A stretch of 64,000 nucleotides of DNA from Adlercreutzia muris (GTDB taxonomy: Bacteria > Actinomycetota > Coriobacteriia > Coriobacteriales > Eggerthellaceae), in NCBI RefSeq assembly GCF_008831045.1, contig NZ_WAJS01000002.1:106095-170094 (forward strand), read 5' to 3'. This document shows, one piece after another, positions 7,041 to 18,700 of this stretch. Below the pieces are notes generated by a model that was given only the letters and a program-made list of their open reading frames with translations, had not been told where the DNA came from and made no database searches. The position numbers were made by a program, and so were the translations under genes. The stretch's first letter is position 1, and each line of letters starts with the position of its first letter.

Positions 7041-8366
7041 CTACAACTCCCCGATGATGCGGGCGGTGCGGGCGGCGCACTCGGCCTTGGCCCGCTCCAG
7101 GTCGATAGTGGGCCATTGCCCCTCAGAACCCGCCGAATGGCCGTCGGCCCGGTAGATGACCTGGCCGTCGCACAAAGTGAGCACCACGTCGGAGCCGTCG
7201 CCAGCGTACACGAGGTTGTACACGGGATCGGGCGCCGGGCACCACTGGGGGCCGGTCGTGTCCAGCACGCACAGATCTGCGCGCATGCCCTCGGCCACGA
7301 CACCGCAATCGTCGCGCCCCTGGGATCGGGCGCCGACCCGCGTAGCTGCAGCAAGGGCCTGCTGGGGGGTCACGGCCGTGGGATCCAGGGTCGCCCCCTT
7401 GTAGATGAGCGCCTGGAGGTACATATCGTGGAACAGGTTGTGGTTGTTGTTCGACGCCATACCGTCAGAGCCCAGGCACACGTTCATACCCCGGCGCAGC
7501 ATCTCGGGAATGGGGGCGAAGCCGCTGCCGAGCTTCAGATTGGACGCCGGGTTGTTGGCCACGAACACACCACGAGCCTGGAGGATATCCAGGTCGGTCT
7601 CATCGACCCACACGCAATGGGCCGCTGTCACCGGCACGTCGAAGATGCCGATGCGATCGAAGTACTCCACCGGCGAGAGGCCACCGTGACGCTCGCGGCA
7701 CTCGCGCACCTCCTTCTCGGTTTCCGAGAGATGAATGTGCAGCCGCAGGTCGGTGCCGCGCACGATGTCCAGGATGTCGCGGCACACTGTTTCCGTGGAC
7801 AGGTACTCGGAATGGATGTTGTAGTCGATGCGAATGCGCCCGTCACCGGCCCCGTGCCAATCGGCTACCAGAGCCTCCATCTGGGCGCAGATGGGATACT
7901 CCGCGTAGGGCTTTTCCTCGAAGGCCACGAGGCCCTCGCACATATTAGCCTTCATGCCCGCCTCCAGCACCGCGCGAGCGCGCTCCTCGCTGGCGTAGTA
8001 CATGTCCGAGAAGCTCACCACGCCATAGCGGGCCATCTCAGCGCAGGCGAGGACCGTGCCCCAGTAGCAGTCCTCAGCGGTCATCTTGGCTTCGAAGGGG
8101 AAGCACTTCTCCTCAAGCCAGCGCTGAAGCGGCAGGTTCTCGGCGAAACCGCGCAAAAGCGTCATGGGGGAATGGGCGTGGGCGTTGTAGAGCGCCGGCA
8201 TGAGCAGCTTGCCGCGGCCATGGTAGACCTCCCCAAACGTGGCGGCGACGGCCCGCTCGGGGGCCTCCTCGCTCACAAAGGCGATGCGGCCGTCGCGAAC
8301 TCCCACCCAACGATGGGGCTGCACGGCAAGGTTCTCATCGAGGATGTCAATGTCGGCGAAGAGCAT
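7041..8366 (-). CDS. Amidohydrolase, MTA/SAH (or guanine/cytosine) deaminase type
   Basis: Residue count 441, starting at the ATG at 8366 with GAAAGG upstream. This is a metal-dependent hydrolase of the amidohydrolase superfamily. The N-terminal metal site is NAHAHSP (His63, His65), the later ligands lie in HIHLSETE and AAHCVW, and the catalytic Asp in GSDGMASNNNHN. The order and spacing match the MtaD/TrzA-type deaminases that act on 5'-methylthioadenosine, S-adenosylhomocysteine or related purines, releasing ammonia. The substrate cannot be fixed from motifs alone. It lies 33 bp downstream of the membrane-protein gene at 8400-9566 and is probably co-transcribed with it. It should be cytoplasmic. 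Confidence 0.85.
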   Translation of the reverse strand: MLFADIDILDENLAVQPHRWVGVRDGRIAFVSEEAPERAVAATFGEVYHGRGKLLMPALYNAHAHSPMTLLRGFAENLPLQRWLEEKCFPFEAKMTAEDCYWGTVLACAEMARYGVVSFSDMYYASEERARAVLEAGMKANMCEGLVAFEEKPYAEYPICAQMEALVADWHGAGDGRIRIDYNIHSEYLSTETVCRDILDIVRGTDLRLHIHLSETEKEVRECRERHGGLSPVEYFDRIGIFDVPVTAAHCVWVDETDLDILQARGVFVANNPASNLKLGSGFAPIPEMLRRGMNVCLGSDGMASNNNHNLFHDMYLQALIYKGATLDPTAVTPQQALAAATRVGARSQGRDDCGVVAEGMRADLCVLDTTGPQWCPAPDPVYNLVYAGDGSDVVLTLCDGQVIYRADGHSAGSEGQWPTIDLERAKAECAARTARIIGEL

Positions 8367-8399
8367 AGCGGGCCTTTCTCGGGGTATGGAAGTGCGGAA

Positions 8400-9566
8400 C
8401 TAGAGGGAGAATATGCTGGGGGCGAGATACCAGGCGTCATTGATCTTGATAATGCGATAGGCCGTGGGGAAGGCCTCGGGGGCTTCGCTGGCAGCAGCGT
8501 CAGAGGCGCCGGCCCCCTCCGCGGCGGAAGCGGAATCCTCGGCCTCGGGAGCAGCGCCGCCCTCGCCCGCAGCGCCGGCGGCCGTCGGCTGGGCGTTCAC
8601 CACATAGGCGGCCTGGAGGAAGCGCTCGAGTCCGACATCTTTGAAGCGGGCCTCGAGGGATCGGACCTCTTCCGGCGAGCAGGCCTCGCCCTGTACAAGG
8701 GCAAAGCCCTCGGGGGCCAGCGTCGCAGCCAAGGCGGCCACCTCGGGATCGGCCAGGCGCTCGATGAGAGCCGCGGGAGAATCGGCGCCAAGCGATGCGG
8801 ACCAGGCGCTCAGGTAGTCGGCCGGCAGAAAGCTCAGGGCGCTGCGCACCCACTGGGCCTGAGCCGACGGATCGTCCGGCGCGGCAAGGGCCCGGTTCAG
8901 ACCCGGGGTAACAGCCGCGAGCAGATCATCGGCGAAGGCATAGCCAGCACCCTCGGAAACGATGGGCCCCGCCGTGGGCACCTCCTCGCCACCTTCGGCC
9001 GCGCCTTCCGCGACAGCCTGGCCATCGCCCTCGGATGCGACACCCCCGAGGCTCCCATCGCTCTCGGGTGCCGCATCTCCGTCGGCCGCGACCTCGGCGC
9101 TCTCCCCGGCCGAAGTCTCTACTGCCGGGGCCTCCGCTGGATTCGACGGCGCCATGCGGCCCAGAAGCAGCGGCACCGCCACCACGCACGCGATGACCGC
9201 CACCAGCCCCACCAAGGCTGCCAGCAAAGCCGGACGCGGCGCACGGCCCTCATCGGCCCGAACGGCTGCCGGAGCCTCGACCTTGGCTTCCGCGGCGCCC
9301 GCCGCAGCCTCAGCACCCGCCACCGCCTCAGCACCCGCCACCGCCTCGACCGGAGCCCCGCCGTTGGCACTGTCGGCACCATCGGAGGCCATCGGAGGCA
9401 TGACGGGCAGACCCCCGTCAGTGCCGCCCGATAGGAGGGCCGAGGGGGCGATCGCAGAGTCAGAAGCGGCAGCCGCGGCGGCCGAGGATGTCGATGGCAG
9501 GCCTGAAAGGGGCTGCGCGGGCGAAATACCCGGACGCTCATCATCGGGGGAAAGCAAATCGGCCAC
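8400..9566 (-). CDS. Ala-rich single-pass membrane protein of unknown function
   Basis: The start is the GTG at 9566 (VADLLSPDDERP), because AAAAGGAGG lies just 5' of it; this gives 388 residues. The N-terminal about 125 residues are low-complexity and probably cytoplasmic. They include Ala/Glu repeats (AVAGAE duplicated) that mirror an 18-bp tandem repeat in the DNA near 9307-9345. One strong membrane segment follows (PALLAALVGLVAVIACVVAVPLLLG). A flexible Ala/Glu/Ser/Gly linker leads to a folded extracellular part (about residues 210-310, with VRSALSFLPADYLSAWSASL), and the C-terminus ends YRIIKINDAWYLAPSIFSL. I do not recognise the family. The short gap to the amidohydrolase gene suggests an operon. 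Confidence 0.75.
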   Translation of the reverse strand: MADLLSPDDERPGISPAQPLSGLPSTSSAAAAAASDSAIAPSALLSGGTDGGLPVMPPMASDGADSANGGAPVEAVAGAEAVAGAEAAAGAAEAKVEAPAAVRADEGRAPRPALLAALVGLVAVIACVVAVPLLLGRMAPSNPAEAPAVETSAGESAEVAADGDAAPESDGSLGGVASEGDGQAVAEGAAEGGEEVPTAGPIVSEGAGYAFADDLLAAVTPGLNRALAAPDDPSAQAQWVRSALSFLPADYLSAWSASLGADSPAALIERLADPEVAALAATLAPEGFALVQGEACSPEEVRSLEARFKDVGLERFLQAAYVVNAQPTAAGAAGEGGAAPEAEDSASAAEGAGASDAAASEAPEAFPTAYRIIKINDAWYLAPSIFSL

Positions 9567-9636
9567 AGTGGCCTCCTTTTCAAAACACGGGAACAAGGCA
9601 CGGAATATGCTCCAAGCCAAGAATACCCCATAAAGC

Positions 9637-9663
9637 GGGGAGCGGCCCTCAGGACCGCTCCCC
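9637..9663 (-). terminator. Hairpin downstream of the giant surface-protein gene
   Basis: A perfect 9-bp GC-rich stem (GGGGAGCGG / CCGCTCCCC, 9-nt loop) lies 57 bp beyond the stop codon of the giant gene. Only a short T-run (TTTA) follows on the minus strand, so this is a probable but not ideal terminator. Confidence 0.55.
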
Positions 9664-9719
9664 TCCTCGCTTAATCTAGACGATCAGCCGGCTGCTCCGT
9701 CCGAAACGGGCCCGGCGCC

Positions 9720-12700
9720 CTAGATGGTGATATCCACCCACCGCTCAGGCTCCTCCTCTTCACGGCGACGCAGCAGCGAGAGAACGAGCATCATGGCCGC
9801 AAGCCCTGCCAGGGATGCCAGGATGAGACGCAGCAGCGAGGCAGGATCACCGGTCTGGGGCAGCAACTTGTGCGTCACCTTCGCCAGCCAGTCCTTCTGG
9901 AAGATCTCCGTCATCCAGTCATCTTCCTCTCCAGGATCGGGAACAGGATCAGGCTCCACGTAGTAGCCCGGATCCACGGCCCGTCCAGCATCGCGCGTCC
10001 ACTGCTGGGGCGCGAGCACCTGGTAGGCGACGCCGTAGGCATTGGGAGCGCCCCGCGGGCTCAGCACGCCGAGCGGCTCACTGATGCCCACGTTGTCGTC
10101 CACATCCTCACCACGCAGGTTCATATGGGCCACATCGTTGTCGAGGTTGTCGTCCTCGCCCACATTCAGCGGCACCCATTCCGCATCCGTCGGTTTTTCC
10201 ATGCGCACGCGATACACATAGGGACGACCATAGCCATCCACCGCCGGCAGGCCGACGAAGGAATAGCCGCCCTCCAAGTCGGTCTTGGTCGCGGCCACCC
10301 GCTCCCAGATGCCCTCGGAGAGCACGCCGTCATCCTGGTTGCGGTCGAGGCCGGCCGCTGGGTCGGGCACATCCATGGCCAGCAGCTTCTTGAGCCGCGC
10401 TGCGGCCTGACCCTCCCCGTCGTCGGCGTTGCCATCGTCTGGGTTATCGGCATCACTTCCGCCCGGGACGCCGTCGCCGGCATCACCGCCAGAGGCGTCC
10501 CCACTCGGGGCATCGCTGCCGCCGTCGCCGGCATCACCGTCGCCCGTGCCATCGGCCCCGTCGTCGAGGCCGTACACCCGGGTCACCCACGTCAGGGCCG
10601 TCACGTACGCCGGCTCATCAGCCGCATCGTCCCCGTCGGCCCCTTCTGCGGGATCGCCGCCGGAACCGGTGTCTCCCTCGGAATCAGCGCTACCCTCGCT
10701 GTTGCCGCCATCGGGATCAACCGGGCTCTCGTCCTCGTCCTCATCGGGACTGCCGGGAACCTCGTCCCCGCCCGAAACGGGCGGCTCTTCCACAGGCGGC
10801 TCCGCGCCGTCCACGATCCAGGCGATATCCAAGTAGCGCTTCGTTTCCTGGAGCGGGTTGCCCTCAGCATCCAGGTCGCTGCCCGGCGCACCGTCGGTGA
10901 TACGGCTCATCCAGCCCGCATCGACCGCATCGGCGAAGGTGGCCACCGAGCGCTCCAACACCACTTCTGCATCGATCACGAGCTCGTCGTCTTCGGCCTG
11001 GAGGCCGTCTTTGTCGGCGTCCTTCCACACCCAGCCGCTCACGCTCGTGCCCGCGAAGGGAATGAGGCCGGCATCGTTGAAGTGGCTCGACCGCGACCCG
11101 AGCGTGGACCAGCGCAGCCCATCGGGGCCGTCCACCTTGGACTCCTCGGCATCGGCATCGTCGGCGGCCATGGCGAGCACCATAAGACCGTCCACAGCCA
11201 CCTCGCCCTCGGGATCGAGGCGCGTCGTGGCCTCGTCGAGATCGGAGTCGGTCTCGATGTCCTCGCCGTTGTTCAGACCCGTCACGGCGAAGCCGCGCGG
11301 CATATCCACCACGTTCACGCGGTAGCCGTAGACCACCGTCTGCTCGGCATTGCCGATGACGCGCACCTCCGTGGCGGGCAAGTCGTTGAATTCGTAGTAG
11401 CCCTGGGGATACTCGATGACCTGCTCCTCGCCGAGGAAATCTTTCACGCGGCGCTCGAAACGGCCGGTGGTCACCACCCGGCAGGTGCTGGCCTGCTCCT
11501 CGGCGGAGAGATACACCGTGGCGCCGCCCGGCTGCACCACATTGCCCTGGGCGTCCACAAGGCGGTTGAAGTCGCGGTCGAAGACCCACTGGTCCTCTTC
11601 CCCGTCATACCAGTAACGGGTCAGCTCCACCGTGGCGCCGGTGATGCCGGCCTCTCCTTCCTCGCGCAGCCCGTTGCGGTTGCCGTCGTTCCACACGGTA
11701 CCGGAAACGGTATTCAGATTCGGGGCCTTCGCGCCGGCGTCGAGCACCGTGCCACTGGGAGCGGGCACGTCGAATGCCACCTTCTTGTCATCGGCATCGT
11801 CATCGTACTGGGAACCGAACACGGAATCCGGCTTGTTAGTGCTCTCGCGGCTCAGGTAGGCATAGCCATCGTCGATGGTCATGCCATTGCGATAGGTGAT
11901 GGCCTGGCGCAGGGTAAGCGCCCCCTCCTCGCTGCGGGTGAGGTCGGAATCGGGGCCGCCCACATGGAAGCGGGACATCACATAGCCGTTGTTCAGCTCT
12001 GCCATGTAGACGCGGTAGCGCGTCTGGAACACCTCGTCGGCGGCACCGGGCACCCCGTAATCCACCAAATCGCCCGCCGCGTCCTTCTGCACGTAGCACT
12101 GGAGGGCGCCGAAGCGGTAGCCGCCATCGGCACCGGTGGTGGTGGAGAGCGACCCGGGAGGCGCCGGCTTCACGGAACCCTGGCGGTTCTCGGGGGTGTC
12201 GGGCAAGCCCTCGGGCAGATAGCCGTTGGAGTCGCCCACCTTATCGGCAGGGGTGCGCACGGCCCATACCTCGGTTCCGTCGGGATCGGGGAAGATCACG
12301 GCGTCACGAGCGCGGGTCGCTGCGATCCGGGAGGCCTCGGATCCCTCGGAATCGGTCGGGTCGCCGGCCGTCCTCAGACGGGCCACCAGCTGGTAACCCG
12401 TGCGCTGGGCCAGGCCCTCGATGGAGACGATTCCGGCCTCGTCGGCTACCGCCCAGGAGCCGTGGGCCGCGATCTCAGCTGCCGTGGCTCCCTCGGGGAC
12501 CGCTGCGTACTCCCAGCCGTCCCAGGCGGGACCGGCTTCAACGTCGGCAATGGCGTCGTCGCCGACCTCCTTCCACCATCCCTCGCGCTCCGTGAAGGTA
12601 ACCGCTGCGGCAGTCACATCCACATCGCCCTCGGCAAAGGGTACGCCAGCCACCGCCGTGGCCCCGCGGGTGGCCACGTAGAAGGGCTGCTGGCTCGTCA

Positions 12701-15700
12701 CCAGGTTGCCGTCCCGATCCTGCTGGCGGCAGATAACGCCGTACTGGGTGTTCGGCCTGATCTCGATGGTGTGGGTCGTTCCATCGAGAGCCGTCACGGT
12801 CATGCCGTCGCGGAAGCGGCCCGGATACTTGTCCTCCCAGGGGAATACCGTGACGAAGTCGGCATCTTCCGCATCGGCGAGCCACAGCGGCTGCCAGTCG
12901 CCGTTCCCGTCGGTGTACCCGAAGCCCTCGATGGAGTATTGGGTGTTGTCAGTCACGTGGCGCACGCTCACGGAGCTGTCGGTAGCAGTCAGGTCGCCCG
13001 GGTGGGGATCGTCCACCGGATTGCCGAAGGCCGGGTTGTGCACCCACGCCCCGGCCCCGCCTGCAGCGTGGGGATCGTAGTACTCCTGAGTCAGGTAGAT
13101 CGTCTCGCCCACAAGCGGGTCTTCCAGGGGAACGAGCGTGCCCGGCTCCTCGCCGTCGTCGCCCTCGCCCGCGTCGCCGTTCTCCTCACCCTCGCCGTTG
13201 GCCCCATCGCCGGCGGCATCGTCCTCGCCCGGGACGACGCCGTCCTGTCCCGAGCCACCTTCCTCCGTCTCACCGCCGATGACCTTGTAGTTGCGAATAC
13301 CATCGTAATTGGCATCGTCCCATGCCACGCCGGAGATGACCGCCGTGCCGAAGGGGCCGAAGCCGCCGTTCATGCAGTCGGCATCGCGAATGGTGGACAG
13401 GTCGAAAGCCATGCCGTTGGCTCCCACGTAGTACGCGGGATCCGTCGCACCCACCGGATCGGCCTCGGTCGTCGCCCGATCGGCCAGAACCAAGCGGCCG
13501 TCGAGCACCGACTTCTCCTCATCCTGGGCGTTCACCTCGCTCAAGGTGATGGCGTAGTAGTCTTCGCTGTAGCCGGCATCGTTTGCAAGGCGATCATTCA
13601 GCACAGCCGCATCCCCGGGACGGTGCACCTTGGAGGCCGCCGCGCTCACCGGCTCGTCGCCGTCATCGGATAGCAGGCGAGTCACCGGCATGCCGCGCAC
13701 GGTGCCGTCCTGGCCCGCGCGGCCCTCCACCTGCAACGTATAGCCGAGCAGATACCACTCGTCCCAGTCGTCGGTCACGAGCACGTCATCGTTGCCCTCG
13801 TCGTTGCCCGCCTTCACGTTGCGCGTCGCCGCGGGCAGGTCGTCGAAGGCGAAGCGACCCTCGGCGTCGGTGATGGCCCGCACGGTGCCGTTGGGCTCGG
13901 GCACCCATTCGTAATGGTAGCCGGCCATGGGCTGGCCCGCGGCATCCCGGGCCTCGATGGCACCCGCCGCTGCCGGCCACGATCCCTCGTCGCCGGCAGC
14001 GGGATCATCGCAGGCGCACTGGTCGTCGGCCACCAGCTTGAGGCCCCAGGCCCGCAGGTACACGTGCTTGCCCGCCAGCTTCGGCTCGTCGGCCTGGTTG
14101 ATGCCATCGTAGTTGCCGTCCTGGAACAGCACGCCTTCGATGGTGGCGGTCTTGCGCTTCAACAGGGCCGCGTCGTTATAGGCGCGATCGCTGCCGGCAC
14201 CCAGGTCGTAGCGAGCACTCACAGCCGCTTCCCCGACCGCCGATGCCGCGGGCAGCGCCGCCAGAGCACGGGCCACCGTCGCGGCGGCACTGCGGGAGGC
14301 GCCCCGGGAAGCGGGCTTCTTCTGGGCCAGGGCCTCGTCCAAGGGCAGCAGGCCCTTGTCCTGGTTGTCGTTGTTGGACGGATTGCCCTCGGTCAGGTTG
14401 CCCAGTACCGAGCTCTCGTCCTGGCGGTTCAGCAGCACATCGTACTCGTCGGCCTGCATGAGGTTGGCATTGACGTTGATGAGGTCGGAGTCCTGGGTGA
14501 AGTTGTCCTTCTGCTGGTACTTCGCAATCATCCAGGCCCGCTGCTTGAAGCCGGCATCGGTATAGCGCACCTTGTAGCCGTAGATGATCTTCTCGCCGTT
14601 GGCACCTGCCCGCTGAGTGGGCAGATCCTCGAAGCGATAGACGCCCGAGCGCACCACCGGATCGCCGCCCTCGACCACCGGGGCGTACTCCTGCACCTTC
14701 GTATACTGCACGTGCTGGGGGTCGCTGCGCCAGGCCGTGGTGGTGTTCTGGTCGTAGTAGTCCGGGTCGGCATTGCCGTCGGTCCAGCCCTCGCCGGGCA
14801 GCGCCCACTCGGGATCGCGCACCCAGTTGCCGTTCTCGTCGGGGATATAGCGCTCCAGGGTCACTCGGGCGTTGTTTATGCCGTCCTCGCTGGCATTCTC
14901 GTCATAGACGGTGCCGTCGCGGTAGGCGGTGCCGCCCACGGCCTCTTCCGGCTCGTAGACCACCGGCTCCTCGATGCCCGTGAGCTCGTTCGCGCGCATC
15001 ACCGGGGTCTCGGCGCCGGCATCGTCCACGGCGTACAGGTGGATCAGGCCGTCGGGCTCCAGGCGCGAGCGCTTCACCACATCGCCCTTCATGAGGGGAG
15101 CGCCCTCCCCCTCGCCGTCGGTCGGCGTGATGGCCTCGTACACCGTGATAGTGCCGTCCTCGGCGTACTCGATGAGCAGCGGCACGAGCTTATCCGGATC
15201 CGCGGGATCCGCAGCATGCACCACGGGCAGGCCCGTGGCCTCGTCGACCGATTGCACGCCGTCGTTGTCGGCATCGTTCCAGAAGATGCCCACGATGTCC
15301 TGGGTCGGCGGGGGCAGCTCGCCCACATCGCCGGCCTTCACGGCGTCATCGCCCGCGGCATAGTCGCGGGCGTCCATCCAATCGAAGGTGAGCCGCCCGT
15401 CCAGATCGTTCTGGAAGTCGGTGGCGGCAATGGTCTCCTGGGCCGTGGCGCTGCGATCCTTGCCCTGGGCGGCCAGGATGATCTGACCCTCCAGCATCTC
15501 CTGGCGCTGACCGAGGTAGCGCTTGGGAGTCGTAAGGGGCGCGCCATCGGCGCCTGTGCCCTCCTCGGCCACGAAGGCCTCGCGACCGATGATCGGATAG
15601 TGCTCGGTGATGCCCAGATTGTCCGGCAGGTCGGAATCCACCGTCAGGGCCCGCTCCTCGGTCCCCTCGTGGTAGCGGGTCATCATCCAGGCGCCCTCCT

Positions 15701-18700
15701 CGGGCATGCCGTAATGGTCGCGGTCGTAGTTCTCAGTGAGGCGATCCAGCTTCACGCGATAGGCGGCCAGGTACTGCTTGCCGGCATCATCGGTGTAGGC
15801 GCAGGGAAGGTTGTCGAAGCGGTAGACGCCCTCGTCGTTAGTGCGCACGGCCACCGTACCGTCGGTCACGACGGCGTCGGCGGTATCCCAATCGCCGGTC
15901 ACCAGGGGGTGGTCGCCGTCGCGCAGCGTCGTGTATATATCAGTGCCGAAGTCCTCGTTGCGGAACCAGTGGCTCGTGTCATAGCTGGCCGAGATCTTCC
16001 CCGACAGGTTCAAGGTATCGTAGTCGAAGTCATCGGTGAGGAAGACCGGAGCGCTGTCGGGATTCACCGCATCGGGATCGTAGTACCACTGCTCCAAGGT
16101 GACGATCTGCCCCTTAAGGCCCTCCTCCACGAGCTTGGTCGTCGTGGAGCCGTCGGGCAGCGCCACCTCCTCGGTCGTCTTCATATCCTGCAGGCCATCG
16201 TAGTCGGCATCGCGCCACACGCGGCCGGTGAGCGAGCGGGTGGGCACCGGCAGCTCGCCGGCATCGCCGCCATCGTAGCGATCGGCCCGCGCCCGCATAA
16301 TATCGAACACCACCGAACCGGTCGCATCGCTGATCACCTGGTTGTGGGGCACCGTGACCAGGGTGGTCTTGTCGGCAGCCAGGGTAGCGTCGGCATCCTT
16401 GGGGGCCGCGAGGATGATCTGGCCATCCTCGGCGCGCGTCCCCTCGTCGATGGCGCTCTCGAAGGCCCCCTCGCGGCCAGTGAGCGGGTAGGGCACCACG
16501 GTGTCAACCGGCGTCGATCCGAGGCCATCGTCGATATCGGAATCGCTCGCGAGGGCGCCCTCGTGGTAGCGGGTCATCATCCACGGAACGCGGGACACGA
16601 CGTTGCCCGCGCCATCGCGCACGTCGGTCTGCTCCAGCCCGTTCAGGGTCAGGCGATAGGAGGCCAGATAGAAGGCACCGGCATCGTCCACATAGGCCGT
16701 AGGCAGGTTCTTGAAGTTGTAGAGGCCATCGCCATTGGTGGTCAGGGTCACACGGCCGTCATCGCTCAGCGTGGCCTCATGGGGCTCGCCGGCAGCCCAG
16801 TCGTCGGTGGCGATGGCAGCCAAGGCGTTCATGGCATCGTGGCCGAACTGCTCGTTGCGCTTCCAGGTGCCGTCGGCCGGGTCGAAGTACCATTGGGTAA
16901 GGGTCACCGACTCGCCCTCGATGCCCGGCTCGTCGTAGCGCTTCACCGTCCGCTTAAGCGGCTCGCCGTTCTCGTCGAGCACCTCTTCCTCCACTTCCGT
17001 GTAGGCCTGCTCGCCATCGTAGTCGTCGTCGCGCCATACCCGGCCGGAAATCTCGCGACGAGGCACGGCGATCTCGCCTACGTCGCCGCCCTGGACCTCG
17101 GCAGCTCGACGGGTCAGGTAGTCGTACTTCACCGTACCCGTCGCGTCCTGGTACACATCAGCGAGCGGGATGCTCACCTGGGAGGGCTGGTAGGCGTTCT
17201 CGCGGCCGGTGCCCACCGGAGCCGCCAGGATGATCTGGCCGTCGCGGTCCAGCGATCGCTGCTGCACGGCCGTGCCCGTGCCCGTATGGTCGAGTTCGCG
17301 GCCCACGATGCGCAGGGCCGGCGCCTGCTGCCCCTGGTTGTCCTCCACGTCCGAGTCGCGCTGTTCATCGTCGCCCTGGTGGAAATGGGTCATCATCCAC
17401 GGCGTCTCGTAGAGCAGCTTGGTCGGGTCGTCCTCGTCGTACTTCTTCTCGACGCGCAGGCCGTCCAGGCGCACACGGTAGGCGGCCAGGAAATGCTCGC
17501 CCTCATCGTTGGTGTAGGCCGTGGGCAGGTTCTCGAAGGTGTAGGCGCCCTTGGCATCGGTATGCACAGTCACCCAACCGCCGTCCTGGGTCTCGCCGAT
17601 GGGCAGCGTAGATTCCTCGTTGGTCGTCTCGGACTTCGCAAGGGCGCCCGTGGCGGCATCCAGGTAATCGCGTACCCACACCGTATAGTCCTTGCCCTGG
17701 AAATCCTGGCGAGTCTCGGTCTTCCAGCTGGCAGCCACCGAGGTGCGCACATCGTTGCCGAAATTCGGGTTCTGCACCCAGTTGGCACCGTCGTAGTACC
17801 ACTGGCTGATGGACACCGCCTCGCCGGCCAGGCCCTCCTCGTCATCGGCACGCACGCCGTCGTAGTCCTCGTCGTTCCACACCACGCCGGTCACTGAGGA
17901 GCGCGGCACTTCCACCAGGCCCACGTCCCAATGCTCGATGCGCTGGGCGGCGCCGAGGTCGTAATCGTAGGTAATGGTCATAGGGCCGTTCTTGCGGGAG
18001 ACGCGGCGAATGTTCTCGCGGGCCGTGGTCACGTCGTCGGCACCGCCGGCCATGACGATCATCTGATCGAAGGATACATCGTCGTCGTGACCGCCAGTCA
18101 CGGTCAGCGGACCGGTGCCGGGCGCCGGCGCCTCGGTAGAGCCGGATCCGCTCTCGTTCAAATAGTAGGCGTAGACCTCTTTGCCGTCGCGCACGTAGGG
18201 GTTGCCGTCGGCGTCCCGCACGAGTGTGGCGCTCATGGCGGCATCGGAGTCCAGTTCCTCGTCGAATTGGCCGGTCAGCGGATTGGTCGGCGCGTTGCGC
18301 AGGGAGATGCCCCAGTCGCGCTCCGCGGCCTTCAAGTTGTCGCGGTCGATGCGCACGCGATAGCCGGCCAGATACTTGGTCTTGTCCTCGTCCTTCACGG
18401 TCTTCGGCGCGTTCGGGTCGGCCACGTAGGTGAGCACGCCCTTGAACACATAGCTGCCGGCCGAGGAGGTGCGGGCCGTCTTGTACTCCAGGTCGTTGAG
18501 CACCCAGCGGCCCCGGCCGTTGCCGTTGTCGCCCGGGGTGCCGGGGTTGTAGTCCCGAGCCGCGAAGGCATCGGCGTCCTCGGGCAGCCAGTAGTACTGC
18601 TCAAGGGTCACCGTCACCGCGCCCACGCCGATGTTGGGCACGTCGCCCTGGATGCCGTCGTAGAACACCGGGTTGCCCGCAGCGTCAACGCCGTCGTTCT

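Noticed and set aside
7116..9434. A 772-codon plus-strand frame across the deaminase and membrane-protein genes
   Set aside because: It spans two well-supported genes on the other strand and has no recognisable domain.
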